A DNA stretch of 64,000 bases from Agarophyton chilense. Lineage: Eukaryota > Rhodophyta > Florideophyceae > Gracilariales > Gracilariaceae. The stretch spans positions 1,528,112 to 1,592,111 of the forward strand of contig JARGXX010000117.1 in assembly GCA_030374765.1 (NCBI GenBank), read 5' to 3'. Positions 11,897-25,173 of this stretch are shown piece after piece (position 1 is the stretch's first letter; each line of letters begins with the position of its first letter). The notes under the pieces were generated by a model, which was not told where the DNA came from, searched no databases, and worked only from the letters and a program-made list of their open reading frames with translations. The position numbers and the translations under genes are program-made.

Positions 11897-12421
11897 TTAC
11901 TCCTTCTCTGCAACTGAAGGATACGGAATAACTGACAAGTTTTCCGTTGAATATCGCGCAATCGCGTTGTCCGGAAAAGCAATATGGCTCGCCCAGTCGT
12001 CGCTATAAATCGTGTGTTCCGGAATACCGTCAGGGAAGTACCCACCGTGTACATACTGTTGTATCAACGCGTCATCGCGGATAGAAACTGGATCAAACCA
12101 GGGCGCTTGCGCGAAAAGTTCAACGTTGTCGAGAGGATCTCGTCCATAGAAATCCACAGGGTGCGGGCAGCTCCGCTGAGCACGACGAGAAGGAGCTCGA
12201 ATCACACCCGCAGAGGCGACGTAAGCCGCGTTCGGCATCGGAGCCACGGTTGGCTGAGGTAACGGTACCGACCGGAATCCGGTGTACGGTATGGGGAACG
12301 AACGGTATGGACCGAGTTGAGCAGTAGGCTGTGGCAGAGAACCAGCAGTGTTGGACGGAGCCCCACAAGGCACATCCTCAGAGGAGGGCTGAAACGGGTT
12401 GGACCCGGCGTTCGGATTCAT
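11897..12421 (-). pseudogene. 3'-truncated copy of the gag-like antisense frame (tandem copy 2)
   Basis: Residues 1-163 closely match the N-terminus of the frame at 5825-6823. The last codons come from sequence across the tandem junction, which gives an artificial C-terminus ending in VAEKE. It is a by-product of the duplication, not an independent gene. An identical fragment lies at 17495-18019. Confidence 0.85.
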
Positions 12422-15344
12422 CGCGAGAGATCGAGCTCGAGCTGAAGAGCGGAGAGGAACAGAATGCTGTTGAGAACTGTAAGAGTTGGTCGGGCAGCGA
12501 GGAATTCGTGATGACGATGAGTACCCAGAACACCGATCCGACTACGTATAAAGGCTTCTTGCGTCCCCCATGGTTCGCGATTAACGAGGGGGGTATGTAG
12601 TATTCTCCTATGTCGGGGAATCCAATAGGTTGGTTTTTCGCGAAGTCGCGGTTGAAACTCATAAGTGAGTGATATCATCAGCATTGTGATATGAAACGGC
12701 ATCCCGCGTAGGATGCCTAGAGGCAGAATGTCTTAGTGGAACACGTGGCTTCATGGGTCGAGTGGCTTGCAACGGCGCATGAAGTGGCGATCCACGTGGC
12801 TGGCTTTACTACCCTTGGTAGCTAGACGTCCATTAGGGACCGTACCCATACAGTGGTTTGGCTAAGTGGCTGACCACTGGGTATTATTTATATATTTATT
12901 TGGGCACTCACCTTGGTACACAGTATATAGTGTACCAGAGGTGAGCGCCAACTCCACGTAAAGGAGACAACATGGGCATCATGGCTATTCTGTTCCTCGC
13001 TTAGGATTCCTTAACCGGAGATCCGGACGAGCTATAATAGATAGTCAGCCCCCAACCACTTCACGAGCCGTCTCGTACTTACGTTCCATCAACGTTTTAC
13101 AGGTGCACTGTTCACCCTCGCTGGCGAGTAGTGGCCTTACACCCCAATTCCACCTCGCTGGTTTTGTAGCTCTACCACCCCTTTTCCCTCGCCTCAACTG
13201 ACCCATCGGCAGTCCGAACGCTGTCACAATTGTCTGCTCTCTCCATTAGAGCGGATACTACACTAACGTGAGATTATTAAAAGGATATGTTTTCATTCTA
13301 TACCCAAAGCTGTTTTTTTGCGGGAATGGTTATGCGGCACTACTTGCGGTAGTTTACCGTTCTGTAGTAGATTCCAGATCGTCACCAAGTCTTTACGACC
13401 GTCACAGGCTTTTAACTTTGTGGGGAATCTCTAGACAGACCCAGTACCGTTGGTACACACAGAGCGTCTCCCTTCTACGCGGAGGAGGCTACAACCTGTG
13501 CAGTGGGCTGACAGGAAAGGCTCTATGCAGCGGCTAACGCCTCACTTGACCCCTTCACTGCGGCAAAAGCCTCATTTTTTTTTTATAATGTATGAATTTG
13601 CTCTTTCAGCTGCAGTGGCCTCACTGGATTTAGGCGGCAAACGTCTCACCTTTTGATAAAGTTGAAGGGCTCGAAGCCAAAGAAAAATAATGAGTTGGGG
13701 TGTCAATTGTTGGTTGAAGTCGTCCGAGAAAGAACTCGGAGACATCAGAGCCCTTTTTATAGAGATCTAGAACCTCGAAAAAGGAGCTAAAACGCATTAC
13801 TACTCGATAGTTACTACTGTGTGCTTCTAGGTTACTCTAATCGCTGCTAGTAGCGATTAAAGCAGCACACTAACCAATAAAAATATAAAAACTATATTAT
13901 TTTTCCTAATGCGCCATTATGGCTTTCGACGCCAGCGGTGAAATACAGTGAAGATCCTGCTGGCACTCCATAAACGTGTGTTCCAGCAATGCTGGAACAC
14001 TGTACGCATTACGAGACCCACAGCTACCATGTAGGAAGCGGATGTGTCGGGAAACCTCGATGCACACTATACAGTATCTCCCCGTTGGGTAACACCACCG
14101 CCGGCGGCTGTGCATTCTTTTTTCATCAGTGCAGTCTACAGTGCCGTTTGCAGGCACAATGAGTACCGCGTGTCACGGTACGCCATCGCCTTGCATGAGG
14201 CGCATGGATATCAAGAGTTTTCACCACTATTCGGGGTCTCTCATTGGCCGCGGTATGGGAAAGGGGAAATGTGGTACCTTCCTAATTCCTGGTTCAGTGC
14301 CGGAGATGTGAAGTGAGAAGAGAAGGCTCGTCCTCGGTACATGACGCCAACCCAACTTGTGGAAGGCCTACACTTCATATCGGCCCTTCTTCAAAGTGAC
14401 CACCGGGAAAAAGCCTTGTGCCACAGTTTACAGAATGCTGCACCAGGAAGTCAATCACCCATTTTGTCCGCCTTGAGCCAAGACGGTACCAGAAAAGCAT
14501 TGTTTGACTTTCTCCAAGTTCTGAAAAGCAGCAGTTTTTTCAAGTCCGCAGCTCACCTTTTAAGCTGTGCCTCAAAGCGCCAATGTCTCTTCTCCCTTGG
14601 CGATCAGCAGCGATACTCGAAACGCATTTGTCATATTACTCTTCCTTGGTACACAGTTAGATTGTTTCAAACACCTACGAGGGTCGTTCTGCTGAAAACC
14701 CAACCTTCTGAACTATGTGAATCAGCTCAAAGACGCAGTGGAGAAGGATTGTATTCATAGGTTGCTTCTCGGCCATTTCAGATACGGGACGAATACTTAG
14801 ACGGAGAATAAAGGAAACTTTTCAGCAGAGTTGACCGCTCTGCACTAAACAACACGCCTTCTTGTCCACGTGATGCTAAAGAATTGGTTGCAAATTCCAT
14901 GTTGTTTAGATTACGTGAGACCTATCCATTCCAAGTATTGCTAAAAATGATTAGTATGCGGGTACTTAGGTGTGTCTGAGTCGAGTCTAGTTCGAGATGA
15001 TGTCGAGATGATGCCACTCGAGACGTAGTCAGATGACTATGACATCCGACATGCCGGAGTTTATGTAGAGGTCAAGTCTAGCGACAGTTCAGCTAAGCGG
15101 TCGTGTGTTCACATGTGCACTACTTGCATTCTGTCCTGCATTCTGTCCTGCATGTTGAATGCTCTCTTGTAGACACCTGCAGTGTCGACTGACATCATGA
15201 CATGACATACATAATTGCATTATGATAGCCTTAGACGACTAGGCGTTCAACGATAGTCCTCAACGCCTCCATTCGACTCCCCGTTGAGCAGCAAAGTGAC
15301 AGACATATTCCGCTGTTGAACTGATCAAAGTGTTCCAACTTCTC

Positions 15345-16403
15345 CTAAATGCGCTCATGAGACGAAAGATGCGATAAGGCCTTTCGTAGACCTTTCGGTG
15401 CTGTGCCCCTTTGCTCCAGTACATCAACGACGGTCTTTAGTTCGTCCAACTTTTCTTTCTCGACTTGAGTATCACCCACATGATACCCACCAGCCTCAAT
15501 TTGCTCTTCATACATTTTCTTCGCTTTCTCTAAGGTTCCCATTCCAAACATTCTCAACTGAGATGGACACAGGGGCCCGAATATCATCGCTTTGGTAAGT
15601 TCCGGATTTTCAGCTAAGTCAACTTCAAACCCTCCATGTTTGGTAAACATATCTAACACCTCAAATCCAAGTGTTAGTTTTATGTACTTCCGTTCCTTTC
15701 TCATGAGCTTGTTTGCCTCAATTCCCTTTCCCATCATAGTATCGTCTACCATTGCTATTTTCCCCGCGATAGTAACCGCCACCCATCGAGCCTGCTTCTC
15801 AAACATAGGCGCACTGGCAGTTCCTGGAGGCATCAGGTCTACAAACGAAATGCCTTTAATGTCGGGATGGAATGTGAAGTCGTAAAGTTCCAATATGTTT
15901 GAACTATCTTCCGGAGTGATGAGCTTCTGCATTTCCTCTCCCAGAAATGAGACACGAGTCTCATACCCAGTTCCAAACACAACAGTTTCAAATTGATCAG
16001 TAGTTCCGTCTGAAAAAACAACTGCGTTCTCGGTCACTCGCTCAAGTCCACCTACCTTCCACGTCAACGATCTCCCGCTCTGCACAGCATCTATCATAGT
16101 GCCATTCACCACGGTGAACCCCAAAAACGGGGGAACTACAATAGGAACGTTAGGCGGAGGTGCATTGATAGCACCATGATCCACAAAGCACATACTCTGC
16201 TCATGTAGAAGTTCCGCTGATGTGAGCCTTCCAGCCTGCATTCGCAACAGTGCATATCTCGTAGAATACTCTGCAGTCAGTACGCGTCCTTTTCGTTGCT
16301 TGACGATGATCTGGCGCATGGTCCGCGTGCTGACTGTGACGGAGGATGGGCCTTGATCTTCGGGAGCGGATAACATGTCCGCAACAGCGGCAACTTTGGT
16401 CAT
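15345..16403 (-). pseudogene. Flavin-containing monooxygenase, 5'-truncated (tandem copy 2)
   Basis: This is the second copy of the FMO C-terminal fragment, 352 codons. It is identical to copy 1 except that the codon overlapping 15680 gives K instead of E in the KYIxLTLGFE segment. It likewise lacks the N-terminal dinucleotide-binding motif. Confidence 0.6.
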
Positions 16404-17225
16404 TTTGAAGGGTGATTTGAGCTTGATTACACTGGGTTGGCGATTCGGAGTTGGGCACTTCGGGCTGTCATCGATGACGGATGAGAAGTTCGCTTTTTAC
16501 TATATGGCTGGCGGCAAACCTGTTCTCTTCAACGGCTGTTTTCGAGATCATACCCTTTGGCTAATTGTCATTGGTGTGGAGGAGAAGATTGCTTCCTATG
16601 ACATGAAGGAAAAAAGCTTAAGAACAGGAACCTTGGACTGAATCTGTTATTAGCAGTTGATAGCCTACTATTTTGTTACGAAGGAAGAGCCCATAGGGGA
16701 TCGCGGATTGCGAGAGTTAATTTCTCCGGGATGGATGCTCGTTGGCTCTTTGCCAATCGGAAGAAGTGAAATGAAAAGGTTTAAAAGGTTTAGGCGAGGA
16801 AGGAGGACGGCCAATGGTAGATCGCATATCTGGAGCGAATCATGAAACCTAGAGCATGAATCATCAAGTCTGAGCTATTGCCAACATTAGCTCATCGCGA
16901 CAAACTCAAACGGAAGCGCCATTAGATAGGCGTTTTATAAAGAGAGAAAGCGTGAGACTGAAGTTGTTCAAACCCCACTTTAAACTGCTCCCAGCAGTCA
17001 ATTCGCGTACTCTTTAAGCTCATCGGGTTGCCAGTACCCTTTACATGCGCTGCATGTCGATCTTGTAGTTGGTCTCGAACTTTCTCCGAGTGTCGGAAAG
17101 GCCCCAGAACTATTGCGGCCTATGTGATTTCTTCTTTTCTGTGTCGTGCAATGTAGTGAAACAGCGTACCGATGATTCCAACAGTACAAGGGAAAACCCG
17201 TTGTAATATTGGAGATTAAGATTAC

Positions 17226-17493
17226 TGTTGTAGAAACCTCTAGAAGGTTCCAGAATGCAAAAGGAAACTGCTTTATGTAATAGAATATTGTAGAAGACTC
17301 TAGAAACTTCTATAAAACTTTATGTAGAAAAGACAAGAACTATCTTAGAACAAAACTATATGCGTCTAGAACAATTTAAAAGTGCTTTAAAGCAATATAA
17401 AAGAACAGAAGAACAAAGACTGAGTCGAGAAAAACGAACTCAAGTCAACACTTCACAGAACTATCCGCGTTCGAGTGTACTTTACTACCATCA
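17226..17493 (+). mobile_element. Solo LTR (tandem copy 2)
   Basis: This is the same 268-bp LTR with ATTAC on both sides, carried along by the tandem duplication. The heat-shock-element-like motif is at 17243-17255. Confidence 0.8.
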
Positions 17494-17494
17494 A

Positions 17495-18019
17495 TTACTC
17501 CTTCTCTGCAACTGAAGGATACGGAATAACTGACAAGTTTTCCGTTGAATATCGCGCAATCGCGTTGTCCGGAAAAGCAATATGGCTCGCCCAGTCGTCG
17601 CTATAAATCGTGTGTTCCGGAATACCGTCAGGGAAGTACCCACCGTGTACATACTGTTGTATCAACGCGTCATCGCGGATAGAAACTGGATCAAACCAGG
17701 GCGCTTGCGCGAAAAGTTCAACGTTGTCGAGAGGATCTCGTCCATAGAAATCCACAGGGTGCGGGCAGCTCCGCTGAGCACGACGAGAAGGAGCTCGAAT
17801 CACACCCGCAGAGGCGACGTAAGCCGCGTTCGGCATCGGAGCCACGGTTGGCTGAGGTAACGGTACCGACCGGAATCCGGTGTACGGTATGGGGAACGAA
17901 CGGTATGGACCGAGTTGAGCAGTAGGCTGTGGCAGAGAACCAGCAGTGTTGGACGGAGCCCCACAAGGCACATCCTCAGAGGAGGGCTGAAACGGGTTGG
18001 ACCCGGCGTTCGGATTCAT
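17495..18019 (-). pseudogene. 3'-truncated copy of the gag-like antisense frame (tandem copy 3)
   Basis: It has the same 174-codon chimeric frame as at 11897-12421, created by the tandem junction at 17532/17533. It retains the Pro-rich N-terminus and loses the remaining ~400 codons. Confidence 0.85.
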
Positions 18020-20942
18020 CGCGAGAGATCGAGCTCGAGCTGAAGAGCGGAGATGAACAGAATGCTGTTGAGAACTGTAAGAGTTGGTCGGGCAGCGAGG
18101 AATTCGTGATGACGATGAGTACCCAGAACACCGATCCGACTACGTATAAAGGCTTCTTGCGTCCCCCATGGTTCGCGATTAACGAGGGGGGTATGTAGTA
18201 TTCTCCTATGTCGGGGAATCCAATAGGTTGGTTTTTCGCGAAGTCGCGGTTGAAACTCATAAGTGAGTGATATCATCAGCATTGTGATATGAAACGGCAT
18301 CCCGCGTAGGATGCCTAGAGGCAGAATGTCTTAGTGGAACACGTGGCTTCATGGGTCGAGTGGCTTGCAACGGCGCATGAAGTGGCGATCCACGTGGCTG
18401 GCTTTACTACCCTTGGTAGCTAGACGTCCATTAGGGACCGTACCCATACAGTGGTTTGGCTAAGTGGCTGACCACTGGGTATTATTTATATATTTATTTG
18501 GGCACTCACCTTGGTACACAGTATATAGTGTACCAGAGGTGAGCGCCAACTCCACGTAAAGGAGACAACATGGGCATCATGGCTATTCTGTTCCTCGCTT
18601 AGGATTCCTTAACCGGAGATCCGGACGAGCTATAATAGATAGTCAGCCCCCAACCACTTCACGAGCCGTCTCGTACTTACGTTCCATCAACGTTTTACAG
18701 GTGCACTGTTCACCCTCGCTGGCGAGTAGTGGCCTTACACCCCAATTCCACCTCGCTGGTTTTGTAGCTCTACCACCCCTTTTCCCTCGCCTCAACTGAC
18801 CCATCGGCAGTCCGAACGCTGTCACAATTGTCTGCTCTCTCCATTAGAGCGGATACTACACTAACGTGAGATTATTAAAAGGATATGTTTTCATTCTATA
18901 CCCAAAGCTGTTTTTTTGCGGGAATGGTTATGCGGCACTACTTGCGGTAGTTTACCGTTCTGTAGTAGATTCCAGATCGTCACCAAGTCTTTACGACCGT
19001 CACAGGCTTTTAACTTTGTGGGGAATCTCTAGACAGACCCAGTACCGTTGGTACACACAGAGCGTCTCCCTTCTACGCGGAGGAGGCTACAACCTGTGCA
19101 GTGGGCTGACAGGAAAGGCTCTATGCAGCGGCTAACGCCTCACTTGACCCCTTCACTGCGGCAAAAGCCTCATTTTTTTTTTATAATGTATGAATTTGCT
19201 CTTTCAGCTGCAGTGGCCTCACTGGATTTAGGCGGCAAACGTCTCACCTTTTGATAAAGTTGAAGGGCTCGAAGCCAAAGAAAAATAATGAGTTGGGGTG
19301 TCAATTGTTGGTTGAAGTCGTCCGAGAAAGAACTCGGAGACATCAGAGCCCTTTTTATAGAGATCTAGAACCTCGAAAAAGGAGCTAAAACGCATTACTA
19401 CTCGATAGTTACTACTGTGTGCTTCTAGGTTACTCTAATCGCTGCTAGTAGCGATTAAAGCAGCACACTAACCAATAAAAATATAAAAACTATATTATTT
19501 TTCCTAATGCGCCATTATGGCTTTCGACGCCAGCGGTGAAATACAGTGAAGATCCTGCTGGCACTCCATAAACGTGTGTTCCAGCAATGCTGGAACACTG
19601 TACGCATTACGAGACCCACAGCTACCATGTAGGAAGCGGATGTGTCGGGAAACCTCGATGCACACTATACAGTATCTCCCCGTTGGGTAACACCACCGCC
19701 GGCGGCTGTGCATTCTTTTTTCATCAGTGCAGTCTACAGTGCCGTTTGCAGGCACAATGAGTACCGCGTGTCACGGTACGCCATCGCCTTGCATGAGGCG
19801 CATGGATATCAAGAGTTTTCACCACTATTCGGGGTCTCTCATTGGCCGCGGTATGGGAAAGGGGAAATGTGGTACCTTCCTAATTCCTGGTTCAGTGCCG
19901 GAGATGTGAAGTGAGAAGAGAAGGCTCGTCCTCGGTACATGACGCCAACCCAACTTGTGGAAGGCCTACACTTCATATCGGCCCTTCTTCAAAGTGACCA
20001 CCGGGAAAAAGCCTTGTGCCACAGTTTACAGAATGCTGCACCAGGAAGTCAATCACCCATTTTGTCCGCCTTGAGCCAAGACGGTACCAGAAAAGCATTG
20101 TTTGACTTTCTCCAAGTTCTGAAAAGCAGCAGTTTTTTCAAGTCCGCAGCTCACCTTTTAAGCTGTGCCTCAAAGCGCCAATGTCTCTTCTCCCTTGGCG
20201 ATCAGCAGCGATACTCGAAACGCATTTGTCATATTACTCTTCCTTGGTACACAGTTAGATTGTTTCAAACACCTACGAGGGTCGTTCTGCTGAAAACCCA
20301 ACCTTCTGAACTATGTGAATCAGCTCAAAGACGCAGTGGAGAAGGATTGTATTCATAGGTTGCTTCTCGGCCATTTCAGATACGGGACGAATACTTAGAC
20401 GGAGAATAAAGGAAACTTTTCAGCAGAGTTGACCGCTCTGCACTAAACAACACGCCTTCTTGTCCACGTGATGCTAAAGAATTGGTTGCAAATTCCATGT
20501 TGTTTAGATTACGTGAGACCTATCCATTCCAAGTATTGCTAAAAATGATTAGTATGCGGGTACTTAGGTGTGTCTGAGTCGAGTCTAGTTCGAGATGATG
20601 TCGAGATGATGCCACTCGAGACGTAGTCAGATGACTATGACATCCGACATGCCGGAGTTTATGTAGAGGTCAAGTCTAGCGACAGTTCAGCTAAGCGGTC
20701 GTGTGTTCACATGTGCACTACTTGCATTCTGTCCTGCATTCTGTCCTGCATGTTGAATGCTCTCTTGTAGACACCTGCAGTGTCGACTGACATCATGACA
20801 TGACATACATAATTGCATTATGATAGCCTTAGACGACTAGGCGTTCAACGATAGTCCTCAACGCCTCCATTCGACTCCCCGTTGAGCAGCAAAGTGACAG
20901 ACATATTCCGCTGTTGAACTGATCAAAGTGTTCCAACTTCTC

Positions 20943-22001
20943 CTAAATGCGCTCATGAGACGAAAGATGCGATAAGGCCTTTCGTAGACCTTTCGGTGCT
21001 GTGCCCCTTTGCTCCAGTACATCAACGACGGTCTTTAGTTCGTCCAACTTTTCTTTCTCGACTTGAGTATCACCCACATGATACCCACCAGCCTCAATTT
21101 GCTCTTCATACATTTTCTTCGCTTTCTCTAAGGTTCCCATTCCAAACATTCTCAACTGAGATGGACACAGGGGCCCGAATATCATCGCTTTGGTAAGTTC
21201 CGGATTTTCAGCTAAGTCAACTTCAAACCCTCCATGTTTGGTAAACATATCTAACACCTCAAATCCAAGTGTTAGTTTTATGTACTTCCGTTCCTTTCTC
21301 ATGAGCTTGTTTGCCTCAATTCCCTTTCCCATCATAGTATCGTCTACCATTGCTATTTTCCCCGCGATAGTAACCGCCACCCATCGAGCCTGCTTCTCAA
21401 ACATAGGCGCACTGGCAGTTCCTGGAGGCATCAGGTCTACAAACGAAATGCCTTTAATGTCGGGATGGAATGTGAAGTCGTAAAGTTCCAATATGTTTGA
21501 ACTATCTTCCGGAGTGATGAGCTTCTGCATTTCCTCTCCCAGAAATGAGACACGAGTCTCATACCCAGTTCCAAACACAACAGTTTCAAATTGATCAGTA
21601 GTTCCGTCTGAAAAAACAACTGCGTTCTCGGTCACTCGCTCAAGTCCACCTACCTTCCACGTCAACGATCTCCCGCTCTGCACAGCATCTATCATAGTGC
21701 CATTCACCACGGTGAACCCCAAAAACGGGGGAACTACAATAGGAACGTTAGGCGGAGGTGCATTGATAGCACCATGATCCACAAAGCACATACTCTGCTC
21801 ATGTAGAAGTTCCGCTGATGTGAGCCTTCCAGCCTGCATTCGCAACAGTGCATATCTCGTAGAATACTCTGCAGTCAGTACGCGTCCTTTTCGTTGCTTG
21901 ACGATGATCTGGCGCATGGTCCGCGTGCTGACTGTGACGGAGGATGGGCCTTGATCTTCGGGAGCGGATAACATGTCCGCAACAGCGGCAACTTTGGTCA
22001 T
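20943..22001 (-). pseudogene. Flavin-containing monooxygenase, 5'-truncated (tandem copy 3)
   Basis: This is the third copy of the 352-codon FMO fragment, with the same protein as copy 2. All three remain open. That would be expected either from very recent duplication or from selection; the data cannot distinguish these. Confidence 0.6.
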
Positions 22002-22823
22002 TTTGAAGGGTGATTTGAGCTTGATTACACTGGGTTGGCGATTCGGAGTTGGGCACTTCGGGCTGTCATCGATGACGGATGAGAAGTTCGCTTTTTACTA
22101 TATGGCTGGCGGCAAACCTGTTCTCTTCAACGGCTGTTTTCGAGATCATACCCTTTGGCTCATTGTCATTGGTGTGGAGGAGAAGATTGCTTCCTATGAC
22201 ATGAAGGAAAAAAGCTTAAGAACAGGAACCTTGGACTGAATCTGTTATTAGCAGTTGATAGCCTACTATTTTGTTACGAAGGAAGAGCCCATAGGGGATC
22301 GCGGATTGCGAGAGTTAATTTCTCCGGGATGGATGCTCGTTGGCTCTTTGCCAATCGGAAGAAGTGAAATGAAAAGGTTTAAAAGGTTTAGGCGAGGAAG
22401 GAGGACGGCCAATGGTAGATCGCATATCTGGAGCGAATCATGAAACCTAGAGCATGAATCATCAAGTCTGAGCTATTGCCAACATTAGCTCATCGCGACA
22501 AACTCAAACGGAAGCGCCATTAGATAGGCGTTTTATAAAGAGAGAAAGCGTGAGACTGAAGTTGTTCAAACCCCACTTTAAACTGCTCCCAGCAGTCAAT
22601 TCGCGTACTCTTTAAGCTCATCGGGTTGCCAGTACCCTTTACATGCGCTGCATGTCGATCTTGTAGTTGGTCTCGAACTTTCTCCGAGTGTCGGAAAGGC
22701 CCCAGAACTATTGCGGCCTATGTGATTTCTTCTTTTCTGTGTCGTGCAATGTATTGAAACAGCGTACCGATGATTCCAACAGTACAAGGGAAAACCCGTT
22801 GTAATATTGGAGATTAAGATTAC

Positions 22824-23091
22824 TGTTGTAGAAACCTCTAGAAGGTTCCAGAATGCAAAAGGAAACTGCTTTATGTAATAGAATATTGTAGAAGACTCTA
22901 GAAACTTCTATAAAACTTTATGTAGAAAAGACAAGAACTATCTTAGAACAAAACTATATGCGTCTAGAACAATTTAAAAGTGCTTTAAAGCAATATAAAA
23001 GAACAGAAGAACAAAGACTGAGTCGAGAAAAACGAACTCAAGTCAACACTTCACAGAACTATCCGCGTTCGAGTGTACTTTACTACCATCA
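22824..23091 (+). mobile_element. Solo LTR (tandem copy 3)
   Basis: This is the third copy of the 268-bp LTR with its ATTAC duplication. The heat-shock-element-like motif is at 22841-22853. The tandem array ends 39 bp after it. Confidence 0.8.
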
Positions 23092-23130
23092 ATTACTCCT
23101 TCTCTGCAACTGAAGGATACGGAATAACTG

Positions 23131-25173
23131 GGTATAATTTCTCTTTGTGTTCTTATCTGCTTTTTGTTTTAGTATTGTAAACTCTCTCGGTCCGATAGTC
23201 CGTCCCTGCGGGATAAGTGGCTTTTGAGGCGAACACATATAAACAATATATATTTTTGAATATACACGTATTTTCCATACTCATCAAAAGACATATATGG
23301 AAAAACTAGAAACTTGCTAGGAAACAAAACTATAAGAGGGGTTGGTACAACTTGACTTTTTCGTTCTACATGTTTGGAACATTGTAATCATTTTGAGAAG
23401 GAAACGGAAAAGATGATGGTTGTTCGCAGCACAGCAGCATTTTTTGTATCGAAAGAGGTGTCTGAAGTTGGGTAAGGTTTCTACGGAGAAATAGTTTTGT
23501 ATGTTTTCCCGTGAACGAACCAAATGACCGCTCGCGCATATGCTGATGCTCCTCATATGTTGATATTTTGTTTAGTGAGCCCCAAGGCAATAATAATATT
23601 TATCGGTCGCTTGGCGGGATATGGTGCCAGAGAGGAGTGATAAGAACGCAATAAGTAAAGCTTTTATTGCAAAGTTCGGGAATGATTTCTGTCCGTGGCT
23701 TTATTTCGTTGTCGGGAAAGAACCCAAGAATAGCAGTAGGGCATAGAGAAAAAGTGTCTCAGCTGGTCGGACGCTTCAAGCGAGCGTTCCTGTTGGCTAC
23801 CAGCATCCCCATGAAAAGAATTTCAAGACCGCAGATGTTACTTGTTCTGTGCTTCACAGAGTGTCACTGGGAACGCAGCGCGGAAGGCGATGTAAACTTC
23901 CAGCACAGCACCGTGTTCAAGAAGATGGAGAAATAGGTTTGGACAGGGTACAGCGTAATCAAACCGACACTGTACTGTCCAGTTTTCAACGCTATCTTCT
24001 TGTGGATTCGTGTACGTGTGCCTGGTCCGATGTCAGTGCATATGCTCAGTCAATGTCATCGTGTCATTGAAATCTATTTGTCAGCCGTACTGCTTTGCCC
24101 AAACGTCACCATGCGCACAGCAAGATAAAACATCTTCTTCGTCCCTTGAAAAGCCGGTAGTATGATATGAAAATGGTTCTTCTTTGGATGTGCACAAAGA
24201 CCTGTGAATCAATGAATGCTTCTAGACCCCAAGTGCTCGACAGCATTTCGAAAGCGCTTTGTTACGTGCGAATCTGTGTACGGCAGAAGCTAAGGGTTCG
24301 TGAATGATGAAAAGTTTTGAGCTTTTGCTGTTGCGAAGGTGAAGGTGATGGGACTAGATTTGATGCCGCAAGAGTTGACAGTATTTGAATTGGTATCGGA
24401 CTACAAATTGAATAGATACTGATTTAATATCTACTGTAGTACTTGAATTGAGACTCTGATATGTCTCCTGCTGAGTTAGACTGTCAAGAGTATGTGAGTT
24501 GGTTTTAGCAGGTTTGCAACTCCTGAAGAGTATATAAAGAAATCGGACGAGCTCAGGACTTGAGAGTTCGGTAAGTAGTATTTTTCAACAGTAGGAAGCG
24601 GGACACTCAGGGAAGGGGAGGCGGTATGACTGCAGTGTGGAACGCGCTGGATGTATCCTTGTTGATGCACTGATGGTTGCCAGGATTGGGCCGTCACGTT
24701 GATCCAAGAAGAAGTTACGGCATCAACTAGCGTTGGACAAGAAGTGATTGGAAAAGCGCGTGACAGCGTTTAATGGCCCCTACAGAGGGCGTTTGATTGC
24801 TCCTCCTCTCACACTATTGCTATGGTCAGTTATTACTGTTCAGGTCCGACAGATTTCTCGTGGGAACTTGGGCAAGTATTGAAGAGCAGTCAAATTCAAG
24901 CACCAATGCACACAAGCCATCATACAACAGACACAGGATGTACCTCTTGCAATTATTTTACGTCGCTGCGCGAGATATATACAAAACGAAAGTGGACAGG
25001 TTCCAAACTGAGCAAATGTCACAGAGTTAGGTTAATAGTGCAGGCTCATGAATTTGGTGCGAGTGGCACAAACCGCCTTGTTCGTCGAGGAACAATCCAA
25101 ACTATAAAGCTGTTTTTAGGCGGTCGTCTTTAACCCTTTCCTTGGAGCAAAGGACACCATTGTCTCATTCTAT
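23131..25173. other. Unique intergenic sequence
   Basis: This lies between the end of the tandem array and the NOX-like gene. Only short unconvincing frames occur, and I recognise no repeats, RNA genes or domains. Confidence 0.6.

Larger units (their letters stand above)
6337..11934. repeat. Tandem 5,598-bp unit, copy 1
   Basis: This is the first of three head-to-tail copies. It starts inside the antisense gag-like frame at ACAAGG and ends just after the solo LTR. It contains the 5' part of the gag-like frame, hairpins at 7099-7118 and 7306-7350, short unassigned plus-strand frames (8446-8718; 8743-9162), a truncated FMO frame and a solo LTR. Copy 1 differs from copies 2 and 3 at only a few single bases (for example 7825 and 10082), plus four clustered differences within the first ~40 bp (6342, 6370, 6374, 6377). 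Confidence 0.95.
11935..17532. repeat. Tandem 5,598-bp unit, copy 2
   Basis: The second copy has the same length as copy 1. At its left edge the junction fuses sequence that lies downstream of the solo LTR to the interior of the gag-like frame. As a result that frame is cut to 174 codons (12421 to 11897) with a new tail. Private differences are seen at 12456 (T to G) and 16563 (C to A). Confidence 0.95.
17533..23130. repeat. Tandem 5,598-bp unit, copy 3
   Basis: The third copy ends at 23130, where the sequence leaves the repeat and enters unique DNA. The gag-like fragment is 18019 to 17495. A private difference occurs at 22754 (G to T). It shares the copy 2 bases at the sites where copy 1 differs, so copies 2 and 3 are closer to each other. 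Confidence 0.95.

Noticed and set aside
25131-25142. TTAACCCTTT as a possible far end of the piggyBac element
   Set aside because: It shares only about ten bases with the 3' end. It would place the intact NOX-like gene inside a 9.8-kb element, and a much better inverted match exists at 31603-31638.
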